Source: CAIWHR01 sp963836265
GTDB taxonomy: Bacteria > Pseudomonadota > Gammaproteobacteria > Burkholderiales > Casimicrobiaceae
Direction: 5' to 3'
DNA length: 64,000 bases
NCBI GenBank assembly: GCA_963836265.1
Contig: CAWIIO010000007.1
Coordinates: forward strand, 1 to 64,000
Part shown: in pieces, positions 42,984 through 52,043 of the stretch
How positions within the stretch are numbered: position 1 is the first letter of the stretch
How the letters are laid out: each line of letters opens with the position of its first letter
Program-made: the position numbers and the translations under genes
Notes under the pieces: generated by a model
The model's input: only the letters and a program-made list of their open reading frames with translations
The model's database searches: none
What the model was told of the DNA's origin: nothing

Positions 42984-43053
42984 GGCGGCCCGTAGCGGCG
43001 GCGGTCACAATCATCCTCATTCGCGGGAGTACGTCCGCTTATCGGGAGCTGCC

Positions 43054-44451
43054 ATGGCCATTGCCGCTGCAGCCGACCTCGTCCTCGACACCGCCCTGGT
43101 GAAGAAATACGACGGCTTCGGTCCTCGCTACACCTCGTATCCCACCGCTGATCGTTTCCATGCCGGCGTGACCGCCGAGCACTACGTCAACGCGCTGCAC
43201 GCACGCAACCAGGAGCGGCCGGCGGCACCGCTGTCGCTGTACGTGCACATCCCGTTCTGCAACACGATCTGCTACTACTGCGCGTGCAACAAGGTGATCA
43301 CCAAGGACCACGGGCGCAGCGCCAAGTACATCAAGTACGTCGGCCGCGAGATCGAGATCGTGAGCGGGCTCGTCGAGGGCGGCCCGAAGGTCGAGCAGGT
43401 GCATCTCGGCGGCGGCACGCCGACGTTCCTCGCGCGCGACGAGATGGCGACGCTGATGGGGATGCTGCGCGGGCACTTCTCGTTCGCGCCGGACGCGGAA
43501 GTGTCGATCGAAGTCGACCCGCGCAAGGTCACCGCCGACGCCGTTGCATTCCTCGGGCGGCTGGGCTTCAATCGGATCTCGGTCGGCATCCAGGATTTCG
43601 ATCCCGTCGTCCAGCAAGCGGTCAATCGGATCCAGACCGAAGCCGAGACGATGACGGTGATCGACGCTGCGCGCGCGAACGGCTTCGTCTCGGTCAACGC
43701 CGACCTGATCTACGGACTGCCGAAGCAGACGGTCGCCGGTTTCAGCGCGACGCTGGACAAGGTGATCGCCGCCGCACCCGACCGCATCGCGCTCTACAGC
43801 TACGCGCACGTGCCGCATCTGTTCAAGCCGCAGCGGCGGATCGACGTCGACGCGCTGCCGGCGCCGGAGACGAAGCTCGCGATCCTCGCACTCGCGATCG
43901 AGAAGCTTGGCAAGGCCGGCTACGCCTACATCGGCATGGACCACTTCGCGAAGCCGGGGGACGAGTTGGCCGTCGCGCAGCGCGAGCGCAAGCTGCATCG
44001 GAATTTCCAGGGCTATTCGACGAAGCCCGACTGCGACATGCTGGCGTTCGGCATCTCGGCGATCGGCAAGGTCGGCGCGGCGTACATCGCGAATGTCAAG
44101 ACGCTCGACGAATACTACGCGCGGCTCGATGCCGGCGAGCTGCCGGTGATGCGCGGCGTCGAACTCAACGCGGACGACGTGATCCGGCGCGACGTGATCC
44201 AGAAGCTGATGTGCAACTTCGAGCTCGATTTCGCGTCGCTGGGCGCGCACTACGGCATCCCGTTCGCCGACTATTTCGCGCCCGATCTCGCGTCGCTCGC
44301 GCCGCTGGCGGCTGACGGGCTCGTCGAGCTCACCGACCGCGATCTCAAGGTGACGATGCGCGGCCGGCTGCTGGTACGCACGGTCGCGATGCACTTCGAC
44401 CGCTACCTGCGGGAAGCCCAGCAGAAGGCGCAGTACTCGCGGGTGATCTGA
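43054..44451 (+). CDS. hemN: Oxygen-independent coproporphyrinogen III oxidase
   Basis: A 465-residue radical SAM enzyme that makes protoporphyrinogen IX without O2. The iron-sulfur motif C-x3-C-x2-C (C69, C73, C76, in FCNTICYYC) plus a following Cys, the GGGTPT motif and the HemN C-terminal domain (HRNFQGYSTKPDCDMLAFG) are intact. ATG 43054 follows CGGGAG. Confidence 0.96.
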   Translation: MAIAAAADLVLDTALVKKYDGFGPRYTSYPTADRFHAGVTAEHYVNALHARNQERPAAPLSLYVHIPFCNTICYYCACNKVITKDHGRSAKYIKYVGREIEIVSGLVEGGPKVEQVHLGGGTPTFLARDEMATLMGMLRGHFSFAPDAEVSIEVDPRKVTADAVAFLGRLGFNRISVGIQDFDPVVQQAVNRIQTEAETMTVIDAARANGFVSVNADLIYGLPKQTVAGFSATLDKVIAAAPDRIALYSYAHVPHLFKPQRRIDVDALPAPETKLAILALAIEKLGKAGYAYIGMDHFAKPGDELAVAQRERKLHRNFQGYSTKPDCDMLAFGISAIGKVGAAYIANVKTLDEYYARLDAGELPVMRGVELNADDVIRRDVIQKLMCNFELDFASLGAHYGIPFADYFAPDLASLAPLAADGLVELTDRDLKVTMRGRLLVRTVAMHFDRYLREAQQKAQYSRVI

Positions 44452-44880
44452 CAGGGCGGTGCGGCGCGATTTTTCGAGTGCGACGGCGCGCCCTGACTTG
44501 CGCTCTACAACCCGGCGTCCGAATCCGGCGCGGAGCGGCTACCGCACTCGAGTGTAGCTGCCGAAATCGCGGCGCGCTTCCGAGCGAGGGCTTCACTTGG
44601 CGTGTACAACATTGCGACGAATCGCCGGCGCCGTCGCGTCGCGCGCGGCGAATTATGATATTTGCATAACCGGCCAGCGCTGAAAAGCGGAATATTGCCG
44701 CAAGTCACTGAAAATTCCAGAGAAAAAACGTCGGTAAATCTTACAATCGGCGCTTGACAGGAATTTGCGCGAGAGTACAAATGCACGCTTCGATGGGGAA
44801 TGCACGGAAATGCCCAAGGCGGCGCAAGCTCGCCGAGATCGTGTTTTCTGCCTTAGTCGTAGTTACGGGAGGTACCGGTA
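44452..44880. other. Regulatory intergenic region before the secreted protein
   Basis: 429 bases, more AT-rich in its second half, without a supported gene. It contains the promoter at 44754-44781. Confidence 0.5.
44754..44781 (+). promoter_or_regulatory. Sigma70-type promoter of the secreted-protein gene
   Basis: Perfect -35 TTGACA (44754-44759), 16-base spacer, -10 TACAAA (44776-44781). The leader to ATG 44881 is about 90 bases, ending in GGGAGGTACC. Confidence 0.6.
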
Positions 44881-46281
44881 ATGACTAGCCTGCGCAAAGT
44901 GCTCGCCCTTCTTGCGGTATTGACGCCCGCGGCTTTCGCGCTGCCGGCGAACGCTGCTAACAAGACGTTCACGATCACGCCGCCCGCATCGTTGGCACCC
45001 GGGACGCAGACGATTCAGGTGACCTTCACCAATACCGGCAGTTCGAACTTCAACTCATTCGAGCTCGACGCGACATCGGCTTACCTTCAGTTCAATACGC
45101 TCCCGGCCCCGAGCATCGTAACTCCGGGGATCACCGGGACCGTCAGCATAATCAACGCCACCACTTTGCAGTTTGTCAACACTACGCCGATCAAGAAGTC
45201 GGTCACCGTGCAGGTCAGCGTCACGACGACGGGCAGCTGCGGATCGGCGAGCGCAACGTGGTTCGCGCACGCGTGGACAGGCTCCCCATCCAGTCCCAGT
45301 GAGACGTTCACGTTGACGCCTCTGCCTGCAAATACGGCGATCAATTTGAACTGCACGCTCACGTTCGTGAACCAGCCGGCCGACGCGCTTGCCGGTTCGG
45401 TCATCACGACCACCCCGTTCAACACTCCGGCGGGCCAGTACGTGAAGGTGCGACTGCTGGTCAACGGCTCGCCGCCTCCGACGACGACTGCGAACGTCGA
45501 TTCGGATGCGTGCTTCATCCATGGCGCCGCTTCGACTGACGCGAGCGGCTATGCGGAGTTTTCCACGCTCAAAAGCACCGCCGCTGCAGATGTGTCGGGC
45601 TGCATTCTGACGGCCACTGCGAGCGGCGGCTATCCTCCGGCAACTTCGACACCCCCATTCAAGATCGTGCATCCGCTCGGCATCCTCGGCTGCATCTTCA
45701 CCGGAGATGATCAGAACAATAAGGGGGGCAACCTCGACCCGATGGCGGACATGGCCTACGGTTTGCCGCCTGGAGAAACGCAGGATTGGGGACTGATCCG
45801 CGGGCCGAATACGGATGGTGGACCTTGCACTGAAATCCCGTATGCGTTCACTCTCAATCCCGACAACACCGCGAGCTTCATCGCGGACAAGCTCGGTCAG
45901 AAGGTGATGGTCGAGTACGTCGTGATCTGGGCGCCGGTTCCTGTCGACGCATTGCCGGCGATGTATCCGGGGGCTGGTCAGCAGAAGACCGCCGGCTGGA
46001 CGCAGCGTCGCCCGGAATTGGCATGGGGGATGGGTACGCCTGGCCCGAGTGACTATGTCCCGGCCCTGGCGTGTGTTGTAGACGACGTGTTTAGCGGATT
46101 GGCGGCACTGCCCTTCATCCCGGACGTCGATCCTTTCCACGGTAATTCGCATTCTCAGTATGTGCCCGGGACGCAGGCGGCCATGTGCGTCGCGCAGCAC
46201 GGATGGACGTCGGTTGGCGGAGGCAACGTCCAGTACTGGTCGAAGGTGATCGATACCGATGGCGGAGTAAGGCTGCCGTAG
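44881..46281 (+). CDS. Secreted protein of unknown function
   Basis: A 466-residue exported protein. Residues 1-26 are a Sec signal peptide cut after ANA. The mature part is rich in Thr, Ser, Pro and Gly and predicted mostly beta: a first domain (about 28-150; TFTITPPASLAPGTQTIQVT reads like an immunoglobulin or cadherin-type strand pattern), a second (about 155-260), and a Trp/Gly-rich C-terminal part with several Cys. No family is recognised. It has its own strong promoter and terminator and is convergent with the giant cyclase gene. Confidence 0.8.
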   Translation: MTSLRKVLALLAVLTPAAFALPANAANKTFTITPPASLAPGTQTIQVTFTNTGSSNFNSFELDATSAYLQFNTLPAPSIVTPGITGTVSIINATTLQFVNTTPIKKSVTVQVSVTTTGSCGSASATWFAHAWTGSPSSPSETFTLTPLPANTAINLNCTLTFVNQPADALAGSVITTTPFNTPAGQYVKVRLLVNGSPPPTTTANVDSDACFIHGAASTDASGYAEFSTLKSTAAADVSGCILTATASGGYPPATSTPPFKIVHPLGILGCIFTGDDQNNKGGNLDPMADMAYGLPPGETQDWGLIRGPNTDGGPCTEIPYAFTLNPDNTASFIADKLGQKVMVEYVVIWAPVPVDALPAMYPGAGQQKTAGWTQRRPELAWGMGTPGPSDYVPALACVVDDVFSGLAALPFIPDVDPFHGNSHSQYVPGTQAAMCVAQHGWTSVGGGNVQYWSKVIDTDGGVRLP

Positions 46282-46306
46282 CGGTCCCGCGACCAGCAGC
46301 AAGCGG

Positions 46307-46332
46307 AGCGGCCCTGCGGGGCCGCTTCGTAT
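46307..46332. terminator. Intrinsic terminator between convergent genes
   Basis: AGCGGCCC (46307-46314) and GGGCCGCT (46319-46326) form a perfect stem with a four-base loop, followed by TCGTATTT. It lies between the ends of the secreted-protein gene and the cyclase gene. Confidence 0.6.
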
Positions 46333-46340
46333 TTGGTGAT

Positions 46341-49300
46341 CTATTGCGCCGGGAGTGGCACGGGCGGGACAGCCCGGATCTTCCGGTTGGCGAGAAGTGC
46401 GCGGCTTTCGTTCACCATCTCGAGCGGCGGCTCGATGCCCTCGAGGCGGTCGAGTTCGATCAGCGAGAGCATCGTCAGGGTCGCCTCGAAAAGGTCGTTC
46501 CGCTCCCTGGCGGCCGCGAGGCTCGCCTCCAGCGCATCCCGTCCCCCCCACAGATCGCCTTGCTGGAGCAGCGCGTGGCCTTCTATGCGCTTGAGAAGCG
46601 GCGCGACCCTGGCAACGCTGTTCGACTCGGCCGCCCGGGCGAGCATGCCGCGCACCAGTTCGAGGGCAGCGTCCACGTTTCCCATGGCGACGCGGCACTC
46701 GGCAATCCGGGCGTCGACTGCGGGGATCTCCTTCTCCGCTCCAACACGCAGGAAGCTCACCTTTGCTTCTTCGAGGCGGACGACCGCCTCTTCGACGCGA
46801 CCCGTACGCAGCAGGACGCGCCCGAGATATGAGAGGCAGAGTCCCAGGAAATAGTGATACTGGGACGCCTTCCAGAATGGCAACGTCTCCAGCAACAGCA
46901 CCTCGGCTTCTTTCCACTCGCCGCGGTCGGTCAAGATTTCGGCAATGTTTATGCGCGCCACAACCGCATCGACGGCGCTGCCAATCTTCAGCGCCGCGTT
47001 ACGGCTCTGCTCGTAGTAGGAGGCGGCATCGTCCCACCGACCCTGCCACTGGCAAACGACGCCGAGGGTCGACAGCACGATGACCTGCCTGACGAGGTTA
47101 CCAGCGCGTTGGTGTGCTTCCAGCGCTCTCTGCAACAATCGTATCCCTTCATCCTCGCCGAGTTCGCCTTTGGCCCAGCCCAGAACGAAGTATGCATCGC
47201 CGAGCGCCTCCTGTTCGCCCGCGGCTTTTGCCTCAGACAGCGTCCGCTCCGCCCATTCCAATGCTTCATTCGTGCGGCCCTCCGCCTGAAGCAGCATGGC
47301 GTTCCACGCACTGGAACGCGCCAACTCTCGCGCGGCCTCCGGGCTCTGCAGTTCCTGCAGCACGCCGCGCGCCTGCTCGGTCCAGTGCAAGGCATCAGCG
47401 TACTTGCCGAGCTTTTCCTCCAGATGGGAGAGCTTGAGCATCAGTCCCGCGTCGAAGAGCGGATCGTTCACGACGAGCGGCCGGGCGGCCGTATAGGCCT
47501 CGGCGGCCCTGCGGAACTCGCTCGCCTGATACCACGAATCGCCGATCGACCGATGAACCGCCGCGATCTCCGGGTCGGGAACGTCCGCAAGGTGCTTTCC
47601 TGCCTCCAGTGCGCGCGAATACAGCTTGGCGGCGTCGACGTACGCGTAATCACCCTCGGCGCGCCCCGCGGCGACTTTCGAGTACCGCCACGCTGGACGG
47701 TATTCACCGGCTTCGAAGTAATGCAGCGCGAGCGTGCTCGCCGCGTCCTCCGGGAAATCGATCTCCTCCTCGAAGCGGACGGCGACGACGCCGTGCAACT
47801 TGCGCCGCAGCTTGTAAGGCAGCCCCTCGTAGGCCGCGTCGCGCAAGAGTGACCGGCGGAAGCGCAGATAACCGTCCGGCTCTTCGTCGAAGAGCTCGTG
47901 CAGCCGTTCCCACGTCGACGGTTCGGGTGCCTTGAACTCCTCCTCGCCGTCGAACCAGGAAAGCATCCGCGGATGGAACGTGTTCCCGAACACCGCAGCA
48001 CGGCGCACGAGCGCGCGATCTTCGGGCGCCAGCGCGTCGATCTGCGCCATCGCCGCGGCTTCCGCGGAATCGGGCAGGTCGGCGGCGCCGCCCGACGCGA
48101 TCGCGATCCGCAGGAGGTCGCGCAGGAATTGCGGATTGCCGCCGGAGCGCTTCGCGACGACGTCGAGAACGTGATCGGGCAGCGGCGTTTTCTCCGTCGC
48201 GAGTTGCGCGAGACGCAGCGCGTCGGCGGCCGCGAGTGCCCTCAATTCGACGCGCACGACGGTCGGCGCTTCCGGTGCGGTGAAGCCGCCGCCCGAGGGC
48301 CGGCGCGCCACGGCGAAAAGCCACGGTCGAACCTCGATTTCCCGCGCCAGATGCGACAGGAGCTCGGCCGAAGCCTCGTCCATGTGGTGCGCGTTCTCGA
48401 TCTCGATCAGCGCACGCTCGGGGAGCATGATCTCGAGGAAGCGTCCGATCGTTTCGTGCAGTTTCGCGCGCCGGTTCTTCTCGGCCAGCATTTCGATTTC
48501 CGACGTCGGCGCGACCTCCAGGCCGAGCGCGATCGCGAGGAGCGGCAGCCATGGCACGAGGTCCGGCGCTTTCGCCGCGACCTCGTTTCGGAGCCGCTCG
48601 ACGATGACGGCTTCGGGGGCGTCACGCCCGAATTCCATCAGCTCGCGCAGCAGCTCGTGCCAGAGCGCGTAGGGCGTGGCGACGGTGTACGCCTCGCACG
48701 CGGCATGGAGTTTCTTGAAACCGGCCGCGGCGTCGCGGAGCGCTTCGAGGAGACGCGTCTTGCCTACGCCCGCCTCGCCGACGACCTCGACCATCCGGCC
48801 GGCGCCCGAGCGCGCACTGGCGAACGCCTTGCGGATCACGCCGAGCTCGGCGTTGCGGCCGGTCAGCGGCAGCCGCGCCAGTGCCGCTGCCCGCGTCTTC
48901 GAGCTCTGCGCGCGTCCGAGCGACCAGGCCTGCACCGCTTCGGCCTTGCCCTTCACCGCAAAGGGCTCGAGCTTCGTCGTGTCGAAATGCGTCTTCGAGG
49001 GGTCGAGGACATCGGCGGTCGCGTAGATCATGCCCGGCTCCGCCTTCGCCATCAGCCGCGCCGCCAGGTTTACGGCGTCGCCCATCACCGTGTACGTGCG
49101 GCGATAGTGAGGGCCGATGTCGCCGGCAAACACCGCGCCGCGATGAACCCCGACCCGGATCGGCAGCGGGAGGTCGTCCTCGGCGATCTGCCGCAGCGCG
49201 AGGAGCATCCGCTCTTCGTCTTCGCCCGTGACCTTTGGTGCTCCCGCCGTCAGGATCAGCTTCCCGCCGTCGGCATCGACGTCGGAGGCGAGGAACGCGA

Positions 49301-50198
49301 CGTCTCGCTCGTCGGCGGCGGCCTCGACGATGCCAACCAGTCGGCGGAGCGCCTCGGCTGCCGCGGCCGGACCTTCGCCGTCGATCAGCGCGTCGGTGCC
49401 TTCGAACCGAATGAACGCGACGGTGACGGGGCGGTGCTCGGGCAGTCCGCCGCCGGCCAGCACGCGGACGCGGATCGCCCGGGGCAGGCAGTGCACCAGC
49501 GTCTCCGCGGACATCGGCGGCCGCGGCCGCAGCGGCATCTTCTCCGCATCCCCCGGGGGCTCGCGCTCGAGCACCATGCCCGGCCCCGTCGCCGCGCCGA
49601 TGCACTCCGGCGCCAATGTTCCCGCCGTCTCGGTGCCCACCAGGATCTCGTCGGCGGCGGCACCGTGCTCAATGGCGACCAGCCGGCTCCATGCGGGTCC
49701 CGTCGCGAGGAGCTCGAGATGAGACGTCCCGACCGCGAAGAAATGAAAGCGTCCCGAGTGCACGCCCTGCGCCATCCTCAGGACGACCGTAGCCCCCGGC
49801 GCCTCGATCCTTCCGATCTCGCGCAGCACCCGGCGCATGCGCACAGCAGTGCGGCACGCGCGCGGCGCGTGCCCGTCGCCCTCGAACCAGAGCAGCAGCG
49901 CGTCGCCGCCGAACTTCAGGAGGCTCCCGCCGTTATCGTAGGCGACCGCGAGCATCGCCTCGAAAATCCTGCCGATCACTTCGGTGATCTGCTCGGCGCC
50001 CTCCCGACCCTTGCGGGCGAGCTGCTCGGAAAGCTGCGTGAATCCCGACACGTCGGCGAAGAGCGCGCTGCCGTCGCCTTCCCAGAAACGGCCCGTCGGG
50101 TCGCGCACGACGTGCTCCTGGAGCATGCGCGGGACGTACCGGCTGGCGCGGTCTGGCGCTGCCGTCGCGGTCGCGGGTGCGGTAACCGTTTCGTTCAC
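46341..50198 (-). CDS. Tandem class III cyclase / AAA ATPase / TPR protein (soluble adenylyl cyclase-like)
   Basis: A 1285-residue protein with the layout of soluble adenylyl cyclase: cyclase domain 1 (about residues 40-190, FADVSGFTQLSEQL with D49 and KFGGDALLLWF with D99), cyclase domain 2 (about 255-425, HRPVTVAFIRFEG and YTVMGDAVNLAARLM), an AAA/NB-ARC-like ATPase (about 445-800; GEAGVGKTRL) and a long TPR superhelix (about 850-1270). Domain 2 has Arg where the first metal Asp is expected, so one catalytic site per pair is likely. No membrane segment. Probably makes cAMP in response to a cytosolic signal (inference). Confidence 0.88.
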   Translation of the reverse strand: MNETVTAPATATAAPDRASRYVPRMLQEHVVRDPTGRFWEGDGSALFADVSGFTQLSEQLARKGREGAEQITEVIGRIFEAMLAVAYDNGGSLLKFGGDALLLWFEGDGHAPRACRTAVRMRRVLREIGRIEAPGATVVLRMAQGVHSGRFHFFAVGTSHLELLATGPAWSRLVAIEHGAAADEILVGTETAGTLAPECIGAATGPGMVLEREPPGDAEKMPLRPRPPMSAETLVHCLPRAIRVRVLAGGGLPEHRPVTVAFIRFEGTDALIDGEGPAAAAEALRRLVGIVEAAADERDVAFLASDVDADGGKLILTAGAPKVTGEDEERMLLALRQIAEDDLPLPIRVGVHRGAVFAGDIGPHYRRTYTVMGDAVNLAARLMAKAEPGMIYATADVLDPSKTHFDTTKLEPFAVKGKAEAVQAWSLGRAQSSKTRAAALARLPLTGRNAELGVIRKAFASARSGAGRMVEVVGEAGVGKTRLLEALRDAAAGFKKLHAACEAYTVATPYALWHELLRELMEFGRDAPEAVIVERLRNEVAAKAPDLVPWLPLLAIALGLEVAPTSEIEMLAEKNRRAKLHETIGRFLEIMLPERALIEIENAHHMDEASAELLSHLAREIEVRPWLFAVARRPSGGGFTAPEAPTVVRVELRALAAADALRLAQLATEKTPLPDHVLDVVAKRSGGNPQFLRDLLRIAIASGGAADLPDSAEAAAMAQIDALAPEDRALVRRAAVFGNTFHPRMLSWFDGEEEFKAPEPSTWERLHELFDEEPDGYLRFRRSLLRDAAYEGLPYKLRRKLHGVVAVRFEEEIDFPEDAASTLALHYFEAGEYRPAWRYSKVAAGRAEGDYAYVDAAKLYSRALEAGKHLADVPDPEIAAVHRSIGDSWYQASEFRRAAEAYTAARPLVVNDPLFDAGLMLKLSHLEEKLGKYADALHWTEQARGVLQELQSPEAARELARSSAWNAMLLQAEGRTNEALEWAERTLSEAKAAGEQEALGDAYFVLGWAKGELGEDEGIRLLQRALEAHQRAGNLVRQVIVLSTLGVVCQWQGRWDDAASYYEQSRNAALKIGSAVDAVVARINIAEILTDRGEWKEAEVLLLETLPFWKASQYHYFLGLCLSYLGRVLLRTGRVEEAVVRLEEAKVSFLRVGAEKEIPAVDARIAECRVAMGNVDAALELVRGMLARAAESNSVARVAPLLKRIEGHALLQQGDLWGGRDALEASLAAARERNDLFEATLTMLSLIELDRLEGIEPPLEMVNESRALLANRKIRAVPPVPLPAQ

Positions 50199-50421
50199 GA
50201 AGCGAAGGACATTGAGCTGGAGCGCCTGCGCGGGATTCCGCGCGCTCGGCCAATCGAAGAGTCTACAAGATCGCGGGGATCGCGCGGCAGCTACCTTTGG
50301 CAGCCGGCGGCTCGGGGTGGGCGACCGGCTAGCAAACGTGGCGATCGAACGATGCCGGCTTCGCTCCGCGCCCGCTGACGGGCACGCGATAGCGGACTTC
50401 GCAACGCGGTGGTTTATCCGG

Positions 50422-50856
50422 CTACCCGAGTATCTCGCCGATCCGCTTGCGGCGCTCGATCTCGGACTCGAACTCCTGCAGTTCGGGAGCGAGCGCGTCG
50501 CGCGCCGAGATCATGCCGACCGGGCGCCCGTCCTTGACGACGGGCACGTGGCGGAATCCGCCCTCGTGCATCATCAGCAGCGCATGTCCGATGGGCTTGT
50601 CTGGATCGATCGTCTGCGGATGACCGGTCATCACTTCGGCGAGCTTCACGGTCTTCGCGTCGCGGCCCTCCGCCGTGATGCGGAACAGCGCGTCGCGTTC
50701 GGTGAAGATGCCGACCAGATGGCCGGCTTCGACGATCATGATCGAGCTCACGTTGCGCTGCTTCATGTGCCGTGCGGCGTCGCGCACCGTCATCGTCTCG
50801 GGCGCCGTGAGAGTCCTCTGTCTGGCGATGACACTCTTGATCGGACGTTGGGGCAT
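50422..50856 (-). CDS. CBS-domain-pair protein
   Basis: A 144-residue protein made almost entirely of two CBS domains (about residues 10-65 and 75-130; VRDAARHMKQRNVSSIMIVE and PVGMISARDAL). Stand-alone CBS pairs bind adenine nucleotides and act as sensors for a partner; none is identified. It shares strand with the thioredoxin-like gene upstream. Confidence 0.88.
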   Translation of the reverse strand: MPQRPIKSVIARQRTLTAPETMTVRDAARHMKQRNVSSIMIVEAGHLVGIFTERDALFRITAEGRDAKTVKLAEVMTGHPQTIDPDKPIGHALLMMHEGGFRHVPVVKDGRPVGMISARDALAPELQEFESEIERRKRIGEILG

Positions 50857-50913
50857 GACGGCCTCCTCTCGCGGGTGCGCTCGGACCGCAGACGAAAAGC
50901 GGCTCCGTTTCGC

Positions 50914-51924
50914 CTATTGCCAGAGATCGACGTTCTCGCCTCGCGCGCGCAGGCGCTCGGCGCGGGTCTGGATGTAGCGCTGGAACGAAGGCTCGTCGCG
51001 ATACGCGCCGCTTGCGACGTAGTCGAGCGCCGAAGCGAGATGGAACGGGCGCAGGTACGCATCGATCCGGAATACTTCGCGCCCAGTGACGTCGAAAAAG
51101 ACGACCGTCGGCGTGTAGGCGACGCCGAGATCCCGCGCCCATGCATCCGCCCTCACTTTCGCGCCCCGAGGGGTCGTGAGCCCGGTGCGCGCGCCGAGCC
51201 CGAAGCGGGCGACGTCGAAGCGCGCGAGCAGCGCTTCGACCTCGGGGCGCTGGAACGCTTCGCGATGGAGCTCGTCGCATGCCGCGCAAAACGGGGTCTC
51301 GAAAATGACCGCCAGCGGCTTCCCGGCGCCGCGTCGCCGCAAGTCATACGGCGGATCGACATAGAACGGTTCGTCCGCCAGCGTCGCGCTCGCCGGATCC
51401 GGCGTCTTCCGGGCGAGGTACGCCGCGAGCGGCTCCTGCTTCTCCCGCTTGGCCGCGACGTAGTCGAGGACCGCCTCGAACCGGTGCGGCGGGTAGTAGC
51501 CGTTCAGCCGCGCGACGACGCGCCCCTCCTCGTCGAAGAACAGGAGCGTCGGCGTGAACTGCACGTCGAGCACGCGGGCGAGAGCCTTTTCGGTCATCCT
51601 GCGCCCGTCGGTCCACGTCGTCTCGCGATCGCCGAAGATGTTGAGCGCGATCGCGACGAAGTGCTTGCGCGTCTTGTCGACGATCCGCCGCTGCGAGAAG
51701 TTGGTCACCATCAGCTGCTTGCAGTAGGGGCAGCCGTCCTGGCCGAAATAGACCATCAGCCGGCGGCCGTCCTTCGCGGCATCGGCGACGTCCTCGCGGA
51801 AGTCGAGGAAGGTCTCGGTGAACCACGGCGGGATGTCGATCGCGTACGGCGAGGCGTCCTGCGCGCGGGCCGCGGAGGTCAGCGCGGACAGCGCCAGGGC
51901 GACAATGGCGAGCCACTTCTTCAT
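50914..51924 (-). CDS. Periplasmic protein with two thioredoxin-like domains
   Basis: A 336-residue protein with a signal peptide (cut near residue 21 after ARA). Two thioredoxin folds follow, each with its own CxxC: DGCPYCKQ (C65, C68) with cis-Pro in FTPTLLFFD, and TPFCAACDE (C213, C216) with YTPTVVFFD. The first resembles SoxW-type thioredoxins. A tandem of two oxidoreductase domains in one chain is unusual. It could act in thiol-disulfide exchange or cytochrome assembly. Confidence 0.82.
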   Translation of the reverse strand: MKKWLAIVALALSALTSAARAQDASPYAIDIPPWFTETFLDFREDVADAAKDGRRLMVYFGQDGCPYCKQLMVTNFSQRRIVDKTRKHFVAIALNIFGDRETTWTDGRRMTEKALARVLDVQFTPTLLFFDEEGRVVARLNGYYPPHRFEAVLDYVAAKREKQEPLAAYLARKTPDPASATLADEPFYVDPPYDLRRRGAGKPLAVIFETPFCAACDELHREAFQRPEVEALLARFDVARFGLGARTGLTTPRGAKVRADAWARDLGVAYTPTVVFFDVTGREVFRIDAYLRPFHLASALDYVASGAYRDEPSFQRYIQTRAERLRARGENVDLWQ

Positions 51925-51940
51925 TGGCGGCGTTTCACTC

Positions 51941-52015
51941 CGTCGTTCCCGCGAACGCGGGAACCCAGCGTCTTTTTGCTCGACGACACTGGGTCCCCGC
52001 CTGCGCGGGGACGAC
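51941..52015. repeat. Composite palindromic repeat, copy 4 (between slipin and thioredoxin-like gene)
   Basis: CGTCGTTCCCGCGAACGCGG and CCCCGCCTGCGCGGGGACGAC arms with a CTTTTTGCTCGACGACACT centre; the cleanest copy of the family. Confidence 0.88.
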
Positions 52016-52043
52016 AACCAATGGGATGGCTCGGCGGCGCATG

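Noticed and set aside
44456..44510. Intrinsic terminator after hemN (CAGGGCG...CGCCCTG)
   Set aside because: The stem is only 7 bp with a loop of about 30 bases and no T-run after it.
47898..50378. An 826-codon plus-strand frame opposite the giant cyclase
   Set aside because: Antisense to clear cyclase and ATPase domains; no family resemblance.
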